Assembly: GCA_036675275.1 (NCBI GenBank)
Contig: JAKFFG010000007.1
Location: forward strand, 35,784-99,783
DNA: 64,000 nt
Source: Pollutimonas sp036675275
GTDB taxonomy: Bacteria > Pseudomonadota > Gammaproteobacteria > Burkholderiales > Burkholderiaceae_B
Direction: 5' to 3'
The position numbers were made by a program, and so were the translations under genes. Shown piece by piece: positions 58,270-64,000 of the stretch (position 1 is the stretch's first letter; each line of letters opens with the position of its first letter). Under the pieces are notes generated by a model that was not told the origin of the DNA, searched no databases, and saw only the letters and a list, made by a program, of their open reading frames with translations.

Positions 58270-60018
58270 GTGAATACTTCTGTCGACCCAGCCAGCCGAA
58301 ATGGCGCGCAAGCATTACTCCAGACCCTCATTGCCCATGGCGTGGATACCATTTTCGGCTATCCCGGGGGCGCCGTCCTGCCCCTGTACGATGCTTTGTA
58401 CTCCGAGCCCCGCATACGACACGTGCTGGTGCGCCACGAACAGGGCGCGGTTCATGCCGCCGAGGGCTACGCGCGTTCTACCGGAAAACCCGGCGTGGTC
58501 ATCGTGACTTCCGGACCAGGCATGGCCAACACGACGTCAGGCCTGCTGGATGCCATGTGCGATTCCATACCGGTCCTTTGCATCAGCGGCCAGGTGGCTA
58601 CCGGCGCCATTGGCACGGATGCGTTCCAGGAATGCGATGCCATCGGCATCTCCCGTCCCGTCACCAAATGGAATGCCCAGATACGGCGAGCCGAAGACAT
58701 TACGGCGATGGTGGCTAAGGCGTTTGACTTGACCACATCGGGGCGTCCCGGTCCCGTACTGCTCGATTTCCCGAAAGACATGCAGATCGGCCTGGTACCG
58801 CCCGAGCAGCCGGCCGCATCGGGCGGCCCCGATCTGATCAATGTGGAGACCGCGTCGCCGGCGATCGAGGCCGCGGTCAAACGGGCTGCGGCGCTTATTG
58901 CCAATGCGAAGCGCCCTGTGTTCTACGGCGGCGGAGGCCTGATCAATTCGGGCCTGGATGCCTGCCACGCTTTCACCAGCCTGGTGCAGGACATGTCTGC
59001 GCCGTGCACGCTGACCCTGATGGGTCTTGGCGCCTTCCCGGCCGACGATCCTTTATTCCTTGGCATGCTGGGCATGCACGGAACACTGGAAGCCAATCTG
59101 GCCATGCACCATGCCGACTTGATTGTTTGCGTGGGGGCCCGCTTCGACGACCGGATAACCGGCAGGCTTTCCGACTTTTGCCCGCATGCCAGCAAGATTC
59201 ATCTTGATATCGACCCGGCCTCCATCAACAAGGTGGTGCGCGCCGATGTGGCCATGGTGGGCGATTGTTATCCGCTGCTGCGCGCCTTGCGCCGAGAACT
59301 GGCGCAGATCGAGCTGGCGCCTGGCCGCGTGGACGCCTGGTGGCAACGCATAGGCGTCTGGCGCGCGACGGACTGTTTGAAGGTTACGCCGTCGCCCGAC
59401 CATATTCTGCCCCAGCACCTGATGCAAAGGGTCGACCATGTGCTTACCGGTCTGGATGCCATTATCTCTACCGATGTCGGCCAGCATCAGATGTGGGCGG
59501 CGCAGTACATCAAATTCAACCGACCCAACCGCTGGCTTACCTCGGGCGGCGCCGGCACCATGGGCTATGGGCTGCCGGCGGCCATAGGCGCACAGATCGC
59601 ACACCCGGACAAGCCGGTGGTGTGCGTAAGCGGCGACGCCTCAGTGCTCATGAACATCCAGGAACTTGCAACCGCCACGCAGCACCAGACGCCGGTCAAG
59701 GTGGTCTTGTGCAATAACGGGCACATGGGCATGGTGCGCCAATGGCAGGAACTGATACACGACGGCCGATATAGCCATAGCTATAACGCGTCCATCCCTG
59801 ATTTCGTGGCATTGGCCAAGGCGTTTGGCTGGGGTGCCGCCCGCGTCGAAGATCCTGCCCAACTGGATGCGGCCCTGGCACAGTGCATGGCCTACGACGG
59901 TCCTTTCTTTCTGGATGTCGTCGTGCTGGCTCAGGAAAATTGTTTTCCCATGATGCCGGCCGGCTATGGACACCAGCAGGTCATGCTGTCGGAAGATACC
60001 TGGTACGTCGAAGACTAA
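58270..60018 (+). CDS. Acetolactate synthase large-subunit-type thiamine-diphosphate enzyme
   Basis: The 582-aa protein has the three ThDP-enzyme domains: IFGYPGGAVLPLYDAL with catalytic E57 in VRHEQGAVHAAEGYARSTG, the FAD-type middle domain with VCVGARFDDRITG, and the ThDP-binding SGDASVLMNIQELATAT...CNNGHMGMVRQWQ. The middle-domain motif favours the anabolic (IlvB) rather than the catabolic type. The start is GTG at 58270. No small subunit (ilvN) or ilvC follows; a TRAP operon does. It may be a second acetolactate synthase or a related ThDP enzyme acting on an imported keto acid. Confidence 0.87.
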   Translation: MNTSVDPASRNGAQALLQTLIAHGVDTIFGYPGGAVLPLYDALYSEPRIRHVLVRHEQGAVHAAEGYARSTGKPGVVIVTSGPGMANTTSGLLDAMCDSIPVLCISGQVATGAIGTDAFQECDAIGISRPVTKWNAQIRRAEDITAMVAKAFDLTTSGRPGPVLLDFPKDMQIGLVPPEQPAASGGPDLINVETASPAIEAAVKRAAALIANAKRPVFYGGGGLINSGLDACHAFTSLVQDMSAPCTLTLMGLGAFPADDPLFLGMLGMHGTLEANLAMHHADLIVCVGARFDDRITGRLSDFCPHASKIHLDIDPASINKVVRADVAMVGDCYPLLRALRRELAQIELAPGRVDAWWQRIGVWRATDCLKVTPSPDHILPQHLMQRVDHVLTGLDAIISTDVGQHQMWAAQYIKFNRPNRWLTSGGAGTMGYGLPAAIGAQIAHPDKPVVCVSGDASVLMNIQELATATQHQTPVKVVLCNNGHMGMVRQWQELIHDGRYSHSYNASIPDFVALAKAFGWGAARVEDPAQLDAALAQCMAYDGPFFLDVVVLAQENCFPMMPAGYGHQQVMLSEDTWYVED

Positions 60019-60105
60019 AGAAAACCCCAATACTTTTGTAAATGGAATTGCTGTAAAACTCCCGGTTGGATCAAAAATTAACCATTCATAAGTATTAGGG
60101 ACAAA

Positions 60106-61086
60106 ATGCGTAAAAACTGGATTTCAAAGTGCATGCTCGCCGTTGCCGTGACGGGCGTTTTTGCTGCGGCTCCAGCCTTGGCCGAAACAACCTTGAAAAT
60201 GGCCTACGCGCTGTCGACCAATTCGCACTATGGTGCCGGCGCCGACGCATTCGAAAAAGCACTTGCCGCCAGCACATCCAACAATTTCAAGGTCCAGCAA
60301 TTCGCCAATAGCGCCCTGGGCGGTGAGCGCGAAGTCATCGAGGGCCTGCAGCTCGGCACGATCGACGTCGCCATCGTGTCGACCGGCGCCACGCTGAATT
60401 TCGTCCCTAAAACCGGCGTTTTCGACATCCCCTTCCTGTTCCGCGACCTGGCTCACGCGCGCAAGGTGCTCGATGGCCAGATCGGTAAAGACATGCTTGC
60501 CGAATTTCCCAAGCGTGGCCTCGTTGCGCTGGCATGGGGCGAACAGGGCTTTCGTCAACTCACCAACAACGTTCGCCCGGTTGCCAAGCCTGAAGACGCC
60601 AAGGGTCTGAAAATTCGCACCACCGAGAACCCCATTCACATCGCTGCATTCCGCGAGCTTGGCGTGCTGGCAACGCCCATGGCATGGCCCGAAGTCGCCA
60701 CAGCCTTGCAGCAAGGCACTATCGACGGCCAGGAAAACCCCCTGTCGGTCATTGTGTCGGCCAAACTGCCCCAACTGCAGAAATATCTGTCGCTGACGGC
60801 ACACGTATATGGCCCCGCCTTGGTGCTTATGTCGCCTAATGTCTACAACGACCTGTCTGATGCCGACAAGGCCAAGTTCCAGGCTGCCGGCCACGATGCC
60901 GCCATCGCCATGCGCAACTATGTCGACGCCGTGGAAAAAAGCGGGCTCGAAGAAGTCAAGAAACAGGGCATGAAGGTCAACACCGTTGACCAGGCCGCGT
61001 TCGCCAAGGCCGTCGAACCCGTCTATCCCCAGTATTACAAACAGTTCGGCAAGGATCTGGTCGAATCCATCCGCAACACCAAGTAA
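60106..61086 (+). CDS. TRAP transporter substrate-binding protein (DctP-type), system 2
   Basis: The 326-aa protein has a signal peptide (MLAVAVTGVFAAAPALA) and the DctP motifs LKMAYALSTNSHYGAGADAFEKAL, NSALGGEREVIEGLQLGTIDVAIV, KGLKIRTTENPIHIAAFRELG and MAWPEVATALQQGTIDGQENPLS. The conserved Arg in KIRTTENP would bind a ligand carboxylate. It is first in a DctP-DctQ-DctM operon. It follows the acetolactate-synthase-type gene by 87 bases, a gap that is AT-rich and probably contains the operon promoter. Confidence 0.94.
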   Translation: MRKNWISKCMLAVAVTGVFAAAPALAETTLKMAYALSTNSHYGAGADAFEKALAASTSNNFKVQQFANSALGGEREVIEGLQLGTIDVAIVSTGATLNFVPKTGVFDIPFLFRDLAHARKVLDGQIGKDMLAEFPKRGLVALAWGEQGFRQLTNNVRPVAKPEDAKGLKIRTTENPIHIAAFRELGVLATPMAWPEVATALQQGTIDGQENPLSVIVSAKLPQLQKYLSLTAHVYGPALVLMSPNVYNDLSDADKAKFQAAGHDAAIAMRNYVDAVEKSGLEEVKKQGMKVNTVDQAAFAKAVEPVYPQYYKQFGKDLVESIRNTK

Positions 61087-61111
61087 AAACTTCGGCTTTT
61101 TGCATTGTCGG

Positions 61112-61133
61112 GGGCTGACGCAATCGTCAGCCC
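61112..61133 (+). terminator. Hairpin between TRAP DctP and DctQ genes, system 2
   Basis: GGGCTGACG and CGTCAGCCC form a perfect 9-bp stem with loop CAAT, 25 bases after the DctP stop. The following sequence TTGTCGATTCTT is only moderately T-rich. Partial termination or 3-prime protection would give more binding protein than permease. Confidence 0.55.
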
Positions 61134-61186
61134 TTGTCGATTCTTCATAAGACTAATCCCCGCCCGCTAGACACACAGGACAGGCC

Positions 61187-61681
61187 GTGCCAATTCTTCG
61201 TACCCTGGACCGCACATTATTCCGGTTCGTTTCCATCGTAACGCAGCTGTTGATCGTTTCATCTGTTGCCGCTGCGTTCTACCAGGTCATTGCGCGCTTT
61301 GTGCTCGAATCTCCGGCCGACTGGAGCGAGGCCTGGACGCGAGCCTCGCTTATCTGGACCGTCATGCTGGGTGTCGCGCTGGCGTTCCGGCAAGGCGCCA
61401 TGCTCAGCGTCGAGATGCTGCACAGCATGCTGGCGCCCCGCAACAAGCGGTGGCTCGAGCACCTAATATTGTTTATCTGCGTAAGCTTTCTGGGCTTCAT
61501 GGCTTGGGCCGGCGGGCAGATGACCTGGCGCGTACGCTTCCAGACCATGCCCAGCCTCGAGGTATCGATCTCCTGGGTGTACATCTCGATTCCCATAGGC
61601 ATGGTCCTGGCGATACTGGCCGTGGTGTCCTTTTGGGCAGAAGGGCCGCGCGTGGCCACTGTTGACGACACCGTCATCTAA
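61187..61681 (+). CDS. TRAP transporter small permease (DctQ-type), system 2
   Basis: The 164-aa protein has four membrane helices and the family region YQVIARFVLESPADWSEAWTRASLIWTVMLGVALAFRQGAMLSVEML in order. The start is GTG at 61187 with AGGACAGG upstream. It lies 100 bases after DctP and 50 bases before DctM in the same operon. Confidence 0.9.
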   Translation: MPILRTLDRTLFRFVSIVTQLLIVSSVAAAFYQVIARFVLESPADWSEAWTRASLIWTVMLGVALAFRQGAMLSVEMLHSMLAPRNKRWLEHLILFICVSFLGFMAWAGGQMTWRVRFQTMPSLEVSISWVYISIPIGMVLAILAVVSFWAEGPRVATVDDTVI

Positions 61682-61731
61682 TCCGCCAACGCTCAAGCCG
61701 CTAATTAACAATGCACACGCCAGGTGAATGA

Positions 61732-63009
61732 ATGTCGCAGTTGATGGTTGTTTCAATGTTGTTGTTTTTTGTGCTGTCAGTGCCGGTGGCCGTCGCCATA
61801 GGCCTGGGCAGCATGCTGGGGGTTGCTTTCGATGGCCAAATGACTTGGCTGGTCGTGGCGCAGCAAATCTATGCATCGCTCGACAAGTATCCTCTGGTCG
61901 CCGTGCCATTCTTCATTCTTGCCGGCAACCTCATGGAGGCCGGCGGCATTTCCGAGCGCATGGTTGCCTTTGCAAAGAGTGTGGTCGGGGGATTCCAGGG
62001 CGGCCTGGCCTGCACCTGCGTCCTGACCTGCATGATCTTTGCCGCCGTGGCCGGCTCCAGCGTAGCCACTACCTTTGCCGTCGGCGCCATCCTTATTCCG
62101 GCAATGGTCCAGCATGGTTACCCCAAGCCATTTGCTGCATCCTTACAGGCTTCCGCGGCCGAACTGGGCGTGATCATTCCTCCGTCCATTCCCATGATTC
62201 TGTTTGCGGTGGCAACCGATACCTCCGTGGGCGAACTCTTCATCGCCGGCGTTGGTCCTGGCCTGCTCATCAGCGGCGCCCTGATGTTATACGTCTGGCT
62301 TTACGCACGCAGGAACGGCTATGGCAAGAACGACGGTGACGGGCGTCTTGCATTGTGGCCGGCCTTCAAGCAAGCCTGGCTCGCATTGTTGATGCCTGTC
62401 ATTATTCTTGGCGGCATTTATGGCGGCATTTTTACGCCGACCGAGGCCTCCGCCGTAGCCGTTGTCTACGCCCTTGTCATAGGCATCTTTGTCTATCGTC
62501 GTCTAAGTTTCGCTAACCTGTCGAAGACATTGCATCGATCGGTCGTATCGACGGCAGTGATTATGTTCGTAATCGCCAACGCCGGCGTTTTCGGCTTCCT
62601 GCTCAACCGCGCCGGCATTCCTGCAGCGCTGGGCGAATGGCTGGGCGAGATCTTCAGCAACAAATACACCTTCCTGCTGGGCGTCAACGCCGCCTTGTTC
62701 CTTATCGGCATGTTCATCGAGACTTCGGCCTCGATCGTCGTGCTGGCGCCGCTGCTGCTGCCGGTGGCGATGCATTTCGGCGTGGACCCGGCCCACTTCG
62801 GAATCATCATGGTGGTCAATCTGGCCCTGGGCATGGTGACCCCGCCCTTCGGCGTCAATCTGTTCGCCGCGTGCGCGGTGGCGAAGCTGCCCATCGAGCG
62901 GCTTGTACGGCCGCTCTTGCCTTTTGTGAGCGTTATTGTGGCGTGCCTGATGCTGATTACTTACATTCCGGAGATATCGCTCTTTTTCAAAGAGCTGGTT
63001 TACGGGTAG
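61732..63009 (+). CDS. TRAP transporter large permease (DctM-type), system 2
   Basis: The 425-aa membrane protein has the DctM pattern: KYPLVAVPFFILAGNLMEAGGISERMV, FAAVAGSSVATTFAVGAILIPAM, ELGVIIPPSIPMILFAVATDTSVGELFIAG and VVNLALGMVTPPFGVNLFAACAVAK. AGGTGA sits six bases before the ATG. It closes the system 2 TRAP operon; hairpin block B begins about 170 bases after its stop. System 1 and system 2 subunits are clearly diverged, so this is not a recent duplication. Confidence 0.94.
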   Translation: MSQLMVVSMLLFFVLSVPVAVAIGLGSMLGVAFDGQMTWLVVAQQIYASLDKYPLVAVPFFILAGNLMEAGGISERMVAFAKSVVGGFQGGLACTCVLTCMIFAAVAGSSVATTFAVGAILIPAMVQHGYPKPFAASLQASAAELGVIIPPSIPMILFAVATDTSVGELFIAGVGPGLLISGALMLYVWLYARRNGYGKNDGDGRLALWPAFKQAWLALLMPVIILGGIYGGIFTPTEASAVAVVYALVIGIFVYRRLSFANLSKTLHRSVVSTAVIMFVIANAGVFGFLLNRAGIPAALGEWLGEIFSNKYTFLLGVNAALFLIGMFIETSASIVVLAPLLLPVAMHFGVDPAHFGIIMVVNLALGMVTPPFGVNLFAACAVAKLPIERLVRPLLPFVSVIVACLMLITYIPEISLFFKELVYG

Positions 63010-63178
63010 CGGCGATGAGCCGGCTTGCGCTTGGTTTGCCGGTTCTTGATGTTTTGCCAGTCCTTGATGTTTTGCCAGTTACGGACAGATTGGCGATTAT
63101 TGATACGTCGGTGGTTACTAACGCAGTGGTGGCCTGCCATACGACGGTGGCTACCGTTATATTGATGTTCAATAACAC
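63010..63178. other. Spacer after DctM with a short direct repeat
   Basis: No gene is seen. An 18-bp unit occurs twice in tandem at 63043-63078 (TTCTTGATGTTTTGCCAG and TCCTTGATGTTTTGCCAG, 17 of 18 identical). The remaining sequence has no recognised signal. Confidence 0.7.
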
Positions 63179-63341
63179 GTCGGCGGGGCGGCGGCAGGGA
63201 GGTTCGCTCCTCGTGGCCCTATTCGGCGCAGTCGCGCCGAACCAGCATCGCCTCGCTTGTCCGCGCCTTCGCGCTCCCTTCGCGGCCGGCTCGCTGGGGC
63301 GCCCCGAAAGTCGCGAACCTCCCTGTCACCGCCCCGCCGAC
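63179..63341 (-). repeat. Long-hairpin element B1 (core in reverse orientation)
   Basis: Arms at 63179-63207 and 63313-63341 pair over 29 nt with 27 Watson-Crick pairs. The 105-bp core, read on the minus strand, begins GACTTTCGGGGCGCCCC and contains CAGCGAGCCGG and CGCGAAGGGAG. It also has a GCGC-GAAG-GCGC hairpin, GGACAAGC and TTCGGCGC/GCGCCGAA with loop GACT, then ends ACGAGGA. It is the counterpart of A1. Confidence 0.82.
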
Positions 63342-63432
63342 TGCTTCAGCGATGAGAGGTAGACCGCTGGCACGGGCTGTGTGCTTGGCATTTTTGCATC
63401 CAGTCAGCGGCTCGCAGAACAGGTTCGGCGCC

Positions 63433-63466
63433 GTCGGAGAGCGGTCCAGCCGGACCGCTCTCCGAC
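63433..63466. repeat. Perfect 15-bp hairpin in block B
   Basis: GTCGGAGAGCGGTCC and GGACCGCTCTCCGAC are exact reverse complements around the 4-base loop AGCC. No T run follows, so a simple terminator is unlikely. Confidence 0.9.
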
Positions 63467-63593
63467 ATTCAGAAGACCTATGGTGAGAGGCTGCTTAACC
63501 CGTAATCTGTATCTCAAGGTGGGATGTTCAACTTTTGGGTATTTTCATACGGTGCTAAGTACGCGGATGACCATTCGCAATGCAGGCTCCCAT

Positions 63594-63628
63594 GCGCTGG
63601 GTCGCCCGGCAGGCGGGCGACCCAGCGC
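63594..63628. repeat. Second perfect 15-bp hairpin in block B
   Basis: GCGCTGGGTCGCCCG and CGGGCGACCCAGCGC are exact reverse complements around a 5-base loop GCAGG. The sequence differs from the first hairpin, and no T run follows. Confidence 0.9.
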
Positions 63629-63718
63629 GAGCGCAATAGCTCTTTCAACTTGCAAGAAAAAGCAGAAGAATGCCAAGCACACTATTGGTCATCACGACCG
63701 TCAAAATCACACGCCGCA

Positions 63719-63881
63719 GTCGTGGGTGCGGCCAGGGGCTGTCGGGTCCCTTCGGAGCCTCCAGCGAGCCGTAGGCGAAGGCAGCCCGAATGGGCGAACG
63801 AGCCAGGCTATGCTGGTTCGGCGCGCAGGGCGCCGAACAGGGCTCCGCGGGGACCCGACAGCCCCTGGTCGCGCCCGCGAC
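63719..63881 (+). repeat. Long-hairpin element B2 (core in forward orientation)
   Basis: Arms at 63719-63750 and 63850-63881 pair over 32 nt with 29 Watson-Crick and three G-U pairs and no mismatch. The 99-bp core has CAGCGAGCCGTAGGCGAAGG. It continues with hairpin GCCC-GAAT-GGGC at 63784-63795, then GAACGAGC and hairpin TTCGGCGC/GCGCCGAA at 63817-63837. It is inverted relative to B1 and equivalent to A2. Confidence 0.83.
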
Positions 63882-64000
63882 GTGTAAAAGACGACGTGTA
63901 AAAGACGACGTGTAAAAGACGACGTGTAAAAGACGACGTGTAAAAGACGACGTGTAAAAGACGACGTGTAAAAGACGACGTGTAAAAGACGACGTGTAAA
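63879..64000. repeat. 14-bp tandem repeat at the window end
   Basis: The unit GACGTGTAAAAGAC is repeated perfectly about 8.7 times and runs off the window edge, so its full length is unknown. The first unit overlaps the last three bases of the right arm of B2. Confidence 0.95.

Larger units (their letters stand above)
63342..63717. other. Spacer of block B, non-coding
   Basis: This stretch holds the inverted pair TGTGCTTGGCA (63380-63390) and TGCCAAGCACA (63671-63681) and two perfect hairpins listed separately. Overlapping open frames exist on the plus strand, but they run through palindromes and lack domain motifs or ribosome sites. Confidence 0.6.

Noticed and set aside
63381..63901. Overlapping open frames in block B
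   Set aside because: They read through perfect hairpins and element B2, have no recognisable domain and share only the repeat-derived GSARRAPN string with the block A frame.

Overview
The window reads as chromosome of a high-GC betaproteobacterium, most likely family Alcaligenaceae (Bordetella, Achromobacter and Pusillimonas relatives). Supporting signs are orphan Bug-type tripartite-tricarboxylate receptors, TRAP transporters, CoA-ester catabolism of small dicarboxylates, an assimilatory nitrate pathway and a metal-independent type KdsA. This placement is inference from gene families; no rRNA or tRNA gene was seen.

Layout. 0-5.4 kb: LysR regulator, lytic transglycosylase, VOC protein, class C beta-lactamase, amidase. 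5.4-15 kb: two divergent Bug receptors and a seven-gene minus-strand operon (MmgE/PrpD, FAH hydrolase, acyl-CoA dehydrogenase, MaoC hydratase, CitE-like lyase, CaiB CoA-transferase, IclR) resembling the itaconate / C5-dicarboxylate pathway of Pseudomonas. 15-17.3 kb: ethanolamine ammonia-lyase eutBC without microcompartment genes. 17.4-21.2 kb: nirB-nirD-nirC. 21.5-31.4 kb: a PstS-like protein paired with a GGDEF-EAL protein, two M20-type hydrolases, a parvulin coupled to kdsA, a dCache-PAS-GGDEF cyclase, tag and a heavy-metal-associated domain protein. 31.5-40 kb: a YfcF-like glutathione transferase and the nrtABD-nasB-nasA-cobA operon. 40.2-53.7 kb: dinB, cystine-type ABC parts, MOSC protein, eamA, argD, GntR regulator, glcB, phhB, a substrate-binding-like protein, an AEC transporter, amn and a deoxyribosyltransferase. 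54.7-63 kb: two complete TRAP systems flanking a SET-domain protein and an acetolactate-synthase-type enzyme.

Nitrate assimilation is the best integrated system. NrtABD imports nitrate, NasA with NasB reduces it, NirBD reduces nitrite to ammonium and CobA supplies a siroheme precursor. Each of the two operons has a textbook -24/-12 sigma-54 promoter with an NtrC-like palindrome about 85-105 bp upstream, so both look like one nitrogen-limitation regulon.

The most unusual DNA is non-coding. Two intergenic blocks (53.78-54.61 kb and 63.18-64.00 kb) have the same plan: a long hairpin element, a spacer bounded by an inverted GTGCTTGGC / GCCAAGCAC pair, the same element inverted, then a short tandem repeat. 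The four elements share a roughly 100-bp core. Their 23-32 bp arms differ between copies yet stay complementary within each copy, and an internal stem covaries around a 4-base loop. I know of no described family with this architecture.
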